This document shows, one piece after another, positions 25,710-34,401 of a DNA stretch of 64,000 bases (position 1 is its first letter; every line of letters begins with the position of its first letter). The notes beneath the pieces are model-generated. The model saw nothing but the letters and a program-made list of their open reading frames with translations, was not told where the DNA came from and did no database searches. The stretch comes from UBA7672 sp963784415 (GTDB lineage Bacteria; Pseudomonadota; Alphaproteobacteria; Caulobacterales; Hyphomonadaceae). A program made the translations under genes and the position numbers. Location of the stretch: the NCBI GenBank assembly GCA_963784415.1, contig CAWARK010000004.1, positions 1 to 64,000 of the forward strand, written 5' to 3'.

Positions 25710-26261
25710 CTACAGCCCCAGGTCCGCGAGGTTCGGCATCAGGCCGATGAGCTTGCCGGCGAGGTGCTGGCGGTTGATCGGTTTGGGCGTCCAGTCGGTG
25801 AGGCCGCTGGAGATCACACGGCCGAGGCCGTCGCGTTCGGCCTCGCTGACAAGGCCCAGGATCGGAATGTCGGACCATTGCGTCTGACTGCGGCGGACCC
25901 AGCGCACGACGTCGGCGCCGGTCATGATCGGCAGGTCGAGGCCAAGCAGGATCAGGTCGAACGAGCGCAGCGACAGGAGGTCGATGGCGGATTGACCGTC
26001 CTCGACTTCGATTGCGGAGATGCCGGGCCCGGCGAGCAGCACGCGCAGGACGCGGCGGTGATAGGCGTCGGCTTCAGCAATGAGGATACGCGCGCAATCG
26101 TGCGGATCCTGCGGGTTTGTGCGCGACGGCTGCTCCATCGCGCGATGCAGATCGCTGAGCGGGCTGAAGGTTTCGAACGGCTCCTGAGCGGCTTCGGCTG
26201 AGCCCGAGGCAGCGTCGTCTCCGAAGAGCCAGTCACCGACTTTTGCGCGTTGCGATCTCAT
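25710..26261 (-). CDS. Receiver-domain protein lacking the phospho-acceptor Asp
   Basis: 183 residues from the ATG at 26261. After a 55-residue acidic N-terminal segment follows a CheY-like fold: R-I-L-I-A-E-A-D with the acidic pocket (residues 59-65), F-D-L-I-L-L-G-L-D-L-P-I-M-T-G where the canonical Asp four residues before the Pro is Gly107, the Ser of L-V-S-E-A-E and the conserved Lys in T-P-K-P-I-N. Asp109 is two residues off the canonical position. It is therefore probably a pseudo-receiver that does not accept phosphate in the usual way. No output domain. The in-frame ATG at 26291 is a less likely start. Confidence 0.72.
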   Translation of the reverse strand: MRSQRAKVGDWLFGDDAASGSAEAAQEPFETFSPLSDLHRAMEQPSRTNPQDPHDCARILIAEADAYHRRVLRVLLAGPGISAIEVEDGQSAIDLLSLRSFDLILLGLDLPIMTGADVVRWVRRSQTQWSDIPILGLVSEAERDGLGRVISSGLTDWTPKPINRQHLAGKLIGLMPNLADLGL

Positions 26262-26384
26262 GAAAAAACCCACTGCGTCCCCCGACGCCATTTCCTCGCG
26301 TATTTTCTGCGTCCGGCGCTAAGGGGCGGTGAGGGCGCGCAGGCGAATTGAAGCGCTGGCGCTAACCATCGCGCGTGCCGAAAT

Positions 26385-26425
26385 GAAAAGGCCCCGGCGT
26401 TGCAGCGCCGGGGCCCTTCGTTTTG
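26385..26425 (-). terminator. Intrinsic terminator downstream of the DUF3089 gene
   Basis: Perfect 10-bp stem GGCCCCGGCG (26390-26399) and CGCCGGGGCC (26406-26415). T-rich flanks on both sides (TTTTC on the minus strand, TTCGTTTT on the plus strand) make it potentially bidirectional. Confidence 0.85.
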
Positions 26426-26437
26426 ATTCAGTTTTCC

Positions 26438-27709
26438 CTAGGGATGGGCAGCTTTCCAGGCCGCCGCCTCTTTACCGACAACGTCGACCAGATCGCCCAT
26501 CGCAATGTTGGCATCGACGAGGTGCAGGCCCCAGTTCGGATCAGGCTTGCCCTGCGCCATCACGTCATTGCCCGGATCGTCGATGCGGGCGTCGTTCGGG
26601 TCGCCGTTGAAGGTGGCCTTGAGATAGACGTGGCCGGCTTCGTGGACGCACTCGGTGGTGGTGAGGCCGGGCGTCATCACGAACGGTGTGGTCACCTTCT
26701 TGTCCTTGATCCACGCCTTATCGGCGGTCGACCAGTAGGCTTTCGGATTGCTCGCAACGCCGCCGCCGAGAGCCGCTGGATTGGCGCAGACGGCCTCGGT
26801 GCCATCGCCACCGCGGCCGAACATGGCTTTCTCAGCAGGCGGAATGTTGGAGCGGAAGGTCGAGAACGAGATCACGCAGCCGGTCTGGCTTGCGGACTTG
26901 CACACCGGGATGTTCTTGAACGAGCCGCCGACATCCTTGCCGACGGGCACCTGGACGGAGCCGCCCATGACGATGGCGGACACCAGTTTCGATTGATCCG
27001 CCTTGCCATCAACCTTCGCCGCGATGAGGCGCATGATCTGGCCGGAGCCTTGCGAGTGTCCAACGATGACAACGCCACGGCCCTTATTCTCGTGGGCGAG
27101 GTAGTAGGCCCAGGCGTCATCGATGTCGTTGTTGGCGTCGGTCGGCGTGCCGCGTGTCGGAACGCCCGCGCCGCCCGACATGCGCGCGCGCAAGGCGCCG
27201 AGCGAGAACTGGCGGTACATCGGCGCGAAGAGGCGGCACTGGCTGCCGAGGCGCGCGAACTGCGCCTTCACCACGTTGAGTTCTTCGGGTCCGGGGATCA
27301 GGTCGGACTGCGTGAAGGCGTCGAGCGAGACGGTCGGATACACGTAGAAGCAGTCGATCGGCGCGTTGGGGTTCGGCGTGAACTTTTCCAGCGTGGTTGA
27401 GCCATCGGCCTTCACGATGGTGGCGTCGAGGTTGACGTCGCAGGCGTTGCTGGCGATGCCCGGCTTGCACAGCCAGTTGGCGTCGACGGCGTAGTCCGTG
27501 CGCGGCAAGGCCGCTGCGGCGACCGGAGCCGGCGTTGCTGCGACGGCAGGCGCGGGCGGGTTCGGGACTTGTGGTCTGAGATCTGCGGCGAGGGTCGGGG
27601 CGACCGGGATCTGCGGCGCCCTGTTCTCGTAATTGCCGCCCCACAGGCAGCCAGACGCCAAGAGGGCAGAGGCCAGGGCGACGCCGCCGGCCAGGTGTGA
27701 GCGCTTCAT
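26438..27709 (-). CDS. DUF3089 alpha/beta-hydrolase lipoprotein
   Basis: 423 residues. A signal peptide ends in the lipobox L-L-A-S-G-C (Cys21), followed by a proline/alanine-rich linker of about 45 residues. The folded part shows D-C-F-Y-V-Y-P-T-V-S, typical of DUF3089, the nucleophile elbow V-G-H-S-Q-G-S and a C-terminal N-W-G-L-H-L-V-D with the likely catalytic His. It is expected in the periplasm, attached to a membrane, and to be an esterase- or lipase-like hydrolase; substrate unknown. The frame is intact and followed by a strong terminator. Confidence 0.82.
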   Translation of the reverse strand: MKRSHLAGGVALASALLASGCLWGGNYENRAPQIPVAPTLAADLRPQVPNPPAPAVAATPAPVAAAALPRTDYAVDANWLCKPGIASNACDVNLDATIVKADGSTTLEKFTPNPNAPIDCFYVYPTVSLDAFTQSDLIPGPEELNVVKAQFARLGSQCRLFAPMYRQFSLGALRARMSGGAGVPTRGTPTDANNDIDDAWAYYLAHENKGRGVVIVGHSQGSGQIMRLIAAKVDGKADQSKLVSAIVMGGSVQVPVGKDVGGSFKNIPVCKSASQTGCVISFSTFRSNIPPAEKAMFGRGGDGTEAVCANPAALGGGVASNPKAYWSTADKAWIKDKKVTTPFVMTPGLTTTECVHEAGHVYLKATFNGDPNDARIDDPGNDVMAQGKPDPNWGLHLVDANIAMGDLVDVVGKEAAAWKAAHP

Positions 27710-27800
27710 GTTTCTCTCCCGGACGTATTTTGGCCCACACTGACCCTCCCCGAGAAAGCTTGTCCAGCTTTCGCGCGGGTCAAGCTGGCGTGATTACGGG

Positions 27801-28757
27801 CTAGTTCTCGCCGCAGGGGGCAGATTGCGTGTCGCGGATCGCCTGCGCGGCGGGGTCCGTGGCGTTGACGATGTAGGCGGCGAAGGTGCGCGTGTCGATG
27901 GAGGCGAACAGGTCTTCGAGCGCAGCGCCCGCCTTGTCATCGAGGAAAACGTCGATGTGCTTGCCCTTGATCGCGCCGCCACGGTCGCCAGCGAAGAGAT
28001 AGCCGTCATGGACGAAGTCGCGTCCGTTGTAGCGGAAGGCGCGGCCGCGGAGTTCGGGCACGAACACCACGCTCTCGACCGGGATCATGGCAGGGTCGAC
28101 CGCGATGGTGCGGAAGGGGACGAGGGGGTGGTTGCGCACGCCGCAGCCGAGCGGGTGGTTCACCTTCATGAAGCGGGCGCGGCGAGTCGCGTTCTTGATG
28201 CCATCGGAAAGGCTGCCGAGCCACTGGTCGCAATTGGCCTGCTCGGGTCCGTTGGAATCGACGAAGACATAGGCCGTGTTGATCTCGCCGGAGCGGACGG
28301 AGACGGAGCCCTGCAACGCCGCCTCGCACCAGTCGCGATGTGTGAGCGGTGCGGAGATGGGCGAACCCTTGCGGCCGATCAGCGGGAAGGCGGCGGAGAT
28401 GGTCGTGGCGGCGGGCGTGACCTCAGGCGTGTGATAGTGCGTCGCCCACAGTTTGAGATCGGGCCCGGTTGCTTCCTTCGACGGCGCGTCGAGCATGAAG
28501 GCTAGGGCGCGTGCGTTCGGCGACAGCGGCGGCTCTGCGGGTCTGTCGGACAAGCCAGGCGCTGACGCAGTGGCGCAGGCGGCGAGCGAGAACACGACCG
28601 CCAGGCTGAAGCGGCGCAGGTAGGAGGGGGTTGCAGCGATCGTTTCGGAGACGATGTCCGCTTCGGGCGCGTCCGGCGTGTCGAGAGGCGCAGGCGTCGG
28701 GCGCCCGCTGGCGACGGGCTCCGACTTCAGGCCAAGTATGGCGGACAGGTCCTGCAT
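27801..28757 (-). CDS. 3D-domain (MltA C-terminal-like) lipoprotein, copy 1
   Basis: 318 residues. A hydrophobic stretch with lipobox-like S-L-A-A-C around residue 60 suggests export, so the true start may be an internal one; the ATG at 28757 is given because no better one is evident. The C-terminal half carries the 3D signature A-G-D-R-G-G-A-I-K-G-K-H-I-D-V-F, the double-psi beta-barrel of MltA lytic transglycosylases, including its catalytic Asp region. The MltA N-terminal domain is absent; instead there is L-W-A-T-H-Y-H and W-C-E-A-A-L-Q-G-S. It is paralogous to the next gene. Likely peptidoglycan-acting. Confidence 0.75.
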   Translation of the reverse strand: MQDLSAILGLKSEPVASGRPTPAPLDTPDAPEADIVSETIAATPSYLRRFSLAVVFSLAACATASAPGLSDRPAEPPLSPNARALAFMLDAPSKEATGPDLKLWATHYHTPEVTPAATTISAAFPLIGRKGSPISAPLTHRDWCEAALQGSVSVRSGEINTAYVFVDSNGPEQANCDQWLGSLSDGIKNATRRARFMKVNHPLGCGVRNHPLVPFRTIAVDPAMIPVESVVFVPELRGRAFRYNGRDFVHDGYLFAGDRGGAIKGKHIDVFLDDKAGAALEDLFASIDTRTFAAYIVNATDPAAQAIRDTQSAPCGEN

Positions 28758-28804
28758 GCATGACAGCGAAAGCGCCAGAGCCGTTACGATAGTGTTAGCG
28801 ACCC

Positions 28805-29698
28805 CTAGATCGTAGCGGCAGGCTTCTTGCGCTTGCGGCCGGGACGATCCGAATCCTTGCAGACTTCTTCGGCTGCATCGTGCAGGGCGATGGCGGCCGG
28901 ATTGGTCTTGTCGACCACATAGGCTTCGAACGTCTTGCTGGAATTCGAGTAGACAAGATCGGGGAAGGGATCGACGTCGGCGTCGTCCACGAACATGTCG
29001 ATATGGTTGCCCTCGATGGCGCCGCCCGTGTCGCTGGCGATCAGGTAGCCGTCGTGGGTGAAGAGTTCGCCATCGCTCCAGAACGTCTTGCCGCGAAGTT
29101 TCGGCACGTAATAGACGGTGCCCATCTTCACGCGGTCACGGTCGACGGCGATGGTGCGGAACGCCATCAGCGGAATGTTGCGCACGTCGCAGGCCTTCGG
29201 GTGGTGGAAGGGCTGGAAGCGCGCGCGGCGCGTGGCGGTTTTGATGTTGCCGGAGAGGTCGCCGAAATAGCGGTCGCACGCCACCTGCTCGGGACCGCCG
29301 CTGTCGACATACATGTAGGCGGTCGGCGCGTCCTTGCCGTTGTCGACCCAGATCGAGCCCTGCATCGCCGCGTCGCACCAGTCCTTGATGGCGAGGGGCG
29401 GGGAGACGGCGTTGCCTTTGCGATCGATCAGCGGCTTGGCGGCGACGCTGGTCCAGGACGGACGCACGGTCGGCATGTGATAATAGGTTGCCCAGAGTTT
29501 CGTCTTCTTCTTCGCCGTGAGCGCAGCATCGCCCGGCTCATCCAGCATGAAGTTGAGTGCAGCCTGCGTCGGATGCATCGGCGCGCGGCCGAGCGTGATG
29601 TCCACCGCTGTACCGGCAAAGGCCGAGCGAAGCGGTGGCCCCAGGAAAATCGCTGCAGCAGCGAAAATCAGGGCAAAGGCGACAAGCAGTTTTTTCAT
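28805..29698 (-). CDS. 3D-domain (MltA C-terminal-like) secreted protein, copy 2
   Basis: 297 residues with a cleavable signal peptide (M-K-K-L-L-V-A-F-A-L then A-F-A-G). It shares with the neighbouring gene the blocks L-W-A-T-Y-Y-H, W-C-D-A-A-M-Q-G-S, D-S-G-G-P-E-Q and the 3D signature A-S-D-T-G-G-A-I-E-G-N-H-I-D-M-F. The two genes are a tandem duplication, 47 nt apart. The basic tail R-K-R-K-K-P is unlike copy 1. A periplasmic murein hydrolase role is likely from the fold, not proven. Confidence 0.77.
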   Translation of the reverse strand: MKKLLVAFALIFAAAAIFLGPPLRSAFAGTAVDITLGRAPMHPTQAALNFMLDEPGDAALTAKKKTKLWATYYHMPTVRPSWTSVAAKPLIDRKGNAVSPPLAIKDWCDAAMQGSIWVDNGKDAPTAYMYVDSGGPEQVACDRYFGDLSGNIKTATRRARFQPFHHPKACDVRNIPLMAFRTIAVDRDRVKMGTVYYVPKLRGKTFWSDGELFTHDGYLIASDTGGAIEGNHIDMFVDDADVDPFPDLVYSNSSKTFEAYVVDKTNPAAIALHDAAEEVCKDSDRPGRKRKKPAATI

Positions 29699-29815
29699 TA
29701 CGATCCCGGCTGCCGCCCCGCGCCCTGCAGAAGCCTTCGAAACTAGGCGAGATCATGGCAGCTTCAACCAAGGGGTGCAATCCGCCGCACCTGTCTCACG
29801 CAGTCGCGAGAAGTG

Positions 29816-29838
29816 TTAACGCGCGAGCTTCGCGTTAA
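29816..29838. promoter_or_regulatory. Perfect 8-bp inverted repeat TTAACGCG-N7-CGCGTTAA
   Basis: The arms are 29816-29823 and 29831-29838. It lies in the 206-nt gap between the stop of the M20 peptidase gene and the start of 3D-domain copy 2, both on the minus strand. No T-run follows on either strand, so a protein-binding site is as likely as a terminator. Confidence 0.35.
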
Positions 29839-29904
29839 TCTGCGTTGCGTTTCCGGTATGATCGCGCGTTTCGGCGCACAGACAGCTCTGCAGTTGCAAT
29901 CGGA

Positions 29905-31401
29905 TCAGGACCCCATCGCCATCATGATCTGGGCGTAGCCCTTGATCATGCGGCCGAGGTTTTCGACCGAGAGGCGTTCGTTGGTGCCGTGGAAGCCGTT
30001 GAGATCGGCGTCGTCGTAGATCGCCGGGGCGAAGCGGTAGATTGCATCCTTGCTGATCGCCGAGGCATAGCGCGCATCGGTAGCGCCGATGACAAGCGCG
30101 GGCGCAACCGGAACCTGGCCACCGCCGGTCGAACGGGCGACAGCTTCAAGCACGCGGTAAGCTTCGCTGGCGGTCGAGGAGACGGGCGAGGGCTCCGAGC
30201 CGATGCCGTCCTCGTATTGAACGATCGTCAGCCCCGCGATGTGGGAGGTGACGTCCTTCACATGCTGCGTGACCGAGGCGACGCTGTCATTGGGATGGAT
30301 GCGGAAGTTCACGACGGCGCTGGCGCGCTGAGGCAGGACGTTGTCCTTGATCGAGCCGGTCATCATCGTCGGCGCGGTGGTCGTGCGGACGATGGCGTTG
30401 GCGGAGGCGTCGCCGCTCACCTGTCCTGTGATGACGGAGCCGAGGAGCCACTGGTTGGCGAAGGCGAGGCGGGTGGTGAAGGGAAGGTCGGCCGCGACGG
30501 CTTCGATCATCTCGTTGAACGGCGGCGCCGACAGGTCGGCGGGCATCTGGTGTTCCTCCAGCGCTATCAGCGCGCGGGCAATGCGGACGGCGCCGCTCTC
30601 GCGTGGCGGGCGTGATGAGTGGCCGCCTTCCGTGGTCGCGGTGATCTGGAGCGAGATGTAGCCCTTCTCGGCAACGCCGATCAGGGCGGCAGGCTTGCCC
30701 GTGAGCGGATACTTGCCGAGGACGGCATAGCCTTCGTCGAGCACCATGGCGGGCGTGACGTTGCGCGATTTGAGCAGCGCGTAGATCTCGCGCGCGCCGG
30801 CGCCGGAAACTTCCTCGTCATGGCCGAAGGAGAAGATGACGGTGCGCTTCGGCGTCCAGCCGGATTTCGCGAGCGCATCGCCCGCTTCGAGGATGGCGAT
30901 CAGCGACCCCTTGTCGTCCATCGCGCCACGGCCCCAGACATAGCCGTCAGCGACAACGCCGCCGAACGGGCCGTGCGTCCAGTCGGCGTCGGTGCCGGGG
31001 TTCACGGGCACGACGTCCTGGTGCGCCATCAGGATGACGGGCGGCAGGGAGGCATCTGTGCCGGTCCACGTCATCAGCATGGCGTGGGTGAGGACTTTCT
31101 CCAGCGTCATCTTCGCGAAGATGGCGGGATAGCGCGCCTTCAGCGCAGCCTCGAGATCGATCCAGGGCTGGTCGGCGCCGGGCTTGGGATCGCCCGATGC
31201 ATAGGTGACGGTCTGGATGCGGATGGCCGCGCCGAGCATCTCGGCGGCGGACGCGACATCGACCGCGGGAGGTTCGGGCAGGGTGATGGCGGCTTGCGCA
31301 TTGGTCTTCGCGCCGAACTGCGATGTGTTCCACAGCAGGACGCCGACAAGGATGGCGACAAGCACCACAACGCCGCCAAGGATTTTCAAAGCCAGTTTCA
31401 T
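29905..31401 (-). CDS. M20 family metallopeptidase (carboxypeptidase PM20D1/CPS-like)
   Basis: 498 residues. An N-terminal hydrophobic helix (L-G-G-V-V-V-L-V-A-I-L-V-G-V-L-L-W) is a signal anchor, so the enzyme is exported or membrane-bound. The two-zinc catalytic centre is visible: M-A-H-Q-D-V-V-P-V, W-G-R-G-A-M-D-D-K-G and H-D-E-E-V-S-G with the general-base Glu pair, and H-G-T-N-E-R near the C-terminus. The length and motifs resemble the PM20D1/carboxypeptidase S group, which act on peptides or N-acyl amino acids. Substrate unknown. Confidence 0.87.
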   Translation of the reverse strand: MKLALKILGGVVVLVAILVGVLLWNTSQFGAKTNAQAAITLPEPPAVDVASAAEMLGAAIRIQTVTYASGDPKPGADQPWIDLEAALKARYPAIFAKMTLEKVLTHAMLMTWTGTDASLPPVILMAHQDVVPVNPGTDADWTHGPFGGVVADGYVWGRGAMDDKGSLIAILEAGDALAKSGWTPKRTVIFSFGHDEEVSGAGAREIYALLKSRNVTPAMVLDEGYAVLGKYPLTGKPAALIGVAEKGYISLQITATTEGGHSSRPPRESGAVRIARALIALEEHQMPADLSAPPFNEMIEAVAADLPFTTRLAFANQWLLGSVITGQVSGDASANAIVRTTTAPTMMTGSIKDNVLPQRASAVVNFRIHPNDSVASVTQHVKDVTSHIAGLTIVQYEDGIGSEPSPVSSTASEAYRVLEAVARSTGGGQVPVAPALVIGATDARYASAISKDAIYRFAPAIYDDADLNGFHGTNERLSVENLGRMIKGYAQIMMAMGS

Positions 31402-31489
31402 GTAAGTCGCCCGCCATTTCCCGTGCCCGACTTAAAGCAGCGCGCGGCGGCGGCGGTCAACTCAGGCTCAGGTGTATTGGCGCCGGTGT

Positions 31490-32896
31490 CTAGGCGCCCG
31501 TGATCACGCCCGCGATCGCCGCTTTCGCTGCGAGCACGGGGCTCATCAGGTGGGTGCGACCGCCGCGGCCCTGGCGGCCTTCGAAATTGCGGTTCGAGGT
31601 CGAGGCGCAGCGTTCGCCCGGCGACAGGATGTCCGGGTTCATGCCGAGGCACATGGAGCAGCCGGGCTCACGCCATTCGAAGCCGGCGTCGAGGAACACC
31701 TTGTCGAGGCCTTCTTCCTCGGCCTGCGCGCGGATGAGGCCGGAGCCGGGGACGACCATGGCGCGCACGCCGGCGGCGACGTGCTTGCCCTTCGCGATGT
31801 CGGCTGCGGCGCGCAGGTCTTCGATGCGCGAATTGGTGCACGAGCCGATGAAGACGCGGTCGATCTTGAGGCCTTCGAGTTTCTGTCCCGGCTCAAGGCC
31901 CATATAGGCAAGCGCGCGTTCGGCGGCTTCGCGTTTGACGCGGTCGGTGATCTGCGATGGCACGGGCGCGGTCGCGGTGATGGGCGCGGCCTGTTCCGGG
32001 CTGGTGCCCCAGGTGATGGTCGGGGCGACGTCTTCGGCGGCGATGTCGATGACCTCGTCCCAGTGTGCGCCTTCATCCGAGAACAGCGTCTGCCAGTACT
32101 GGATAGCGGTTTCCCACTGTCCGCCTTTCGGCGCCGCGGGGCGACCTTTGACGTAGTCGAATGTCTTCTCGTCAGGCGCAACGAGGCCTGCGCGGGCGCC
32201 GCCTTCGATCGACAGGTTGCAGAGCGTCATGCGTCCTTCCATCGACATCGCGCGGATGGCCGAGCCCATGTATTCGATCACGCTGCCGGCGCCGCCATTG
32301 GTGCCGATGATCGCAATGAGGTGGAGCGCCAGATCCTTGGCGCCGACGCCGGGGCGGAACTCGCCTTCGACGCGGACGGCCATGTTCTTCATTTTTCGCG
32401 TGCGCAGGGTTTGCGTGGCGAGCACGTGTTCGACTTCGGATGTGCCGATGCCGTGGGCAAGAGCCCCGAAAGCTCCATGTGTCGAGGTGTGGCTGTCGCC
32501 GCAGACGATGGTGAGGCCCGGCTGCGTGCGGCCCTGTTCGGGGCCGACGACGTGGACGATGCCATTGCGGATGTCGCCCATCGGGAAGAACTGGATGCCG
32601 TGCTCGGCCACGTTGCGGGCCAGCGTCTCGAGCTGTTCGCGTGCTTCGGCGTCTTTCACGCCGGCCATGCCGAGGGCCTGGCCTTCGGTCGGCGTGTTGT
32701 GGTCGGCGACGGCGAGCGTGAGGTCGGGGCGGCGCACCTTGCGGCCATTGGCCTTCAGCCCGGCGAAAGCCTGGGGCGTCGTGACCTCATGGATGAGGTG
32801 AAGGTCGATATAAAGGAAGCTCTCGCCCGACGCGGTGTCGGTCGAGACGATGTGGGAGTCCCAGATCTTGTCGTAGAGGGTGCGGGCGGAGGTCAT
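31490..32896 (-). CDS. leuC: 3-isopropylmalate dehydratase large subunit
   Basis: 468 residues, normal length. It starts A-R-T-L-Y-D-K-I-W-D-S-H and has the aconitase-family [4Fe-4S] cysteines in V-C-G-D-S-H-T-S-T-H, G-S-C-T-N-S-R and G-C-S-M-C-L-G-M-N-P-D. With LeuD it isomerises isopropylmalate. The ATG at 32896 is the family start; the frame remains open to 33007 without similarity. LeuD lies 11.6 kb away, leuB 15 kb away, all on the minus strand. Confidence 0.96.
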   Translation of the reverse strand: MTSARTLYDKIWDSHIVSTDTASGESFLYIDLHLIHEVTTPQAFAGLKANGRKVRRPDLTLAVADHNTPTEGQALGMAGVKDAEAREQLETLARNVAEHGIQFFPMGDIRNGIVHVVGPEQGRTQPGLTIVCGDSHTSTHGAFGALAHGIGTSEVEHVLATQTLRTRKMKNMAVRVEGEFRPGVGAKDLALHLIAIIGTNGGAGSVIEYMGSAIRAMSMEGRMTLCNLSIEGGARAGLVAPDEKTFDYVKGRPAAPKGGQWETAIQYWQTLFSDEGAHWDEVIDIAAEDVAPTITWGTSPEQAAPITATAPVPSQITDRVKREAAERALAYMGLEPGQKLEGLKIDRVFIGSCTNSRIEDLRAAADIAKGKHVAAGVRAMVVPGSGLIRAQAEEEGLDKVFLDAGFEWREPGCSMCLGMNPDILSPGERCASTSNRNFEGRQGRGGRTHLMSPVLAAKAAIAGVITGA

Positions 32897-33030
32897 GCGC
32901 TGGCTTCTAGCGCGGCGGGGCGGGGCGGTACAACTGACAGCTGCGCGCGGGGCGTTCGCGGCGGTTGGCGGACAGGTCCTTGCGCGGGCGCCGGTGCGAC
33001 GCGGCAAATCCTGCCACCAGACGGCAGAAC

Positions 33031-33052
33031 GCCCCGGGCCGAAGCCCGGGGC
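33031..33052. terminator. Hairpin between the unknown secreted-protein gene and leuC
   Basis: Stem GCCCCGGGC (33031-33039) and GCCCGGGGC (33044-33052) with a 4-nt CGAA loop. It is 36 nt downstream of the minus-strand stop at 33088. T-richness after the stem is modest on both strands. Confidence 0.5.
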
Positions 33053-33087
33053 GCTGTTTCGTTCCCCCCACGGAGATCGCGCTCAGA

Positions 33088-34136
33088 TCAGTCGAGGCGA
33101 ATGTCGACCGCGAAGGGAGCTGTCGAAGCGTAGGCCAGGTTGTTGGCCGAGGTGGCAGCCGGCAGCCAGCGAACGACGATGTTCTCCGGGCAGGCGCCGG
33201 CGACGTTGAAGCGGACGCGGTAGCCGCCGAGCGCCGGGTTGGCGGCATCGACGACGGCGACAGCGCTGTTGGCGCGGTTGAAAACGCCGTTCAGCGTGTA
33301 CTGGACCTGCACGACGCCGCTGTGCGGGCGCGATCGTGTCATTGCGCGTACCGTTCGGGTTGACCCGGGTGTGGACGTTGCCGCGGACTTCGAAATCCTT
33401 GGCGACGCGGCACTGGGCGCGCTCGATGCCGACTTCACGGATCGTCTTGTTCAGCAGCAGCTGCGGCGCCGGCGCAGTCAGGTTGAACAGGAAGTAGTGG
33501 AAGGCGAGCTCCGAAACCGTGCCGGTCGGCGAGCCAACGGAAACGGGCGCACGTGCCGTAATAGCCTTCGGCCACATAGCCGAGGCCGATGAGGTTGACG
33601 TTCGTGAAGTCGAGGGCGAAGCCGCCTTCGTCACCGACCGGTTTGGCCTTCATGCGGATGTCCTGGATCGGAATCATTGCCGGGCCGGGCGTGCCGTCTG
33701 GTTTCGTGTTGCCGCGGATGTAATCGCCCGCGCCATCGCAATTGATGGTCGTGCAGCGGTTGGCGGTGATGCCGCCGAGGGCGACGTTTTCACCCGGCTC
33801 CATGACGATGTCGGTGGCGAGGATCTTGCCGGCGGCCGGATCGAACGTGCCGGTGACGATGGCGGTGCCGCCCATGAAGCCCGCGCGGGTGCGGCCCGGA
33901 AGCGTCGCGCCCCGGAACCACAGGTTCTGATTGAGGCCAGTCTCTGCCCGTGTAGCGGCCGGCGATTCCAGAGTGACCGAGGCGGGAACATCGACCGCCA
34001 TGCCCATCACGGTGAGCGTGCGGGTCGTGTTTTCCCAGTTGTCGATGATGCCTTCGAGCTCGACGTCGACGACCTGCGCAAATGCAGGCGCGGCAAAAAA
34101 CGCGGCGGACGCCGCTATGATGATGTGTTTCAGCAT
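33088..34136 (-). CDS. Secreted protein of unknown function (frame broken twice, near 33552 and 33328)
   Basis: The gene starts at ATG 34136 with a clear signal peptide (M-L-K-H-I-I-I-A-A-S-A to A-P-A-F-A). The mature protein of about 330 residues is beta-rich and includes an OB-like D-N-W-E-N-T-T-R-T-L-T-V-M-G repeat region resembling DUF5666 segments. Three frames are joined by two surplus bases: one in GCACGTGCGCCC near 33552, one in GCGCCCG near 33328. The last frame ends D-I-R-L-D at 33088. Total length 1049 nt agrees with two +1 insertions. No enzyme motif seen. The upstream region is unusually AT-rich. Confidence 0.6.
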
Positions 34137-34401
34137 GAAGAACTTGCCCCGATTACAGACCCTTGAGCCGCTTCAGCGGCGCCTGATTATTACAATAAAG
34201 TAATGCTATACCGTATGGTACAACATTCCCCATCGCGTTGAATTTTTTTGAGGGCTTCCCCGGAGCGGATTGGTCAGGGAACTTCGCCGCTGAAAAACGA
34301 GTACCCTACCAACCTTACGGTTGGCTGACTGACGGCTAACTGACTGTATTTCCCGCGCTTGCACGCATGAGGCGCACCGCCGCGGCGGTCTGCGTGTGCG
34401 G
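34137..34401. promoter_or_regulatory. AT-rich divergent-end interval with small dyads
   Basis: 265 nt upstream of the secreted-protein gene and downstream of the nitronate monooxygenase gene. It contains an AT-rich block (34187-34260, e.g. TTATTACAATAAAGTAATG), the 12-nt palindrome TACC-GTAT-GGTA (34209-34220) and a CCAACC-TTAC-GGTTGG hairpin around 34308-34324. It probably holds the promoter of the secreted protein; no exact -35/-10 pair is assigned. Confidence 0.4.
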
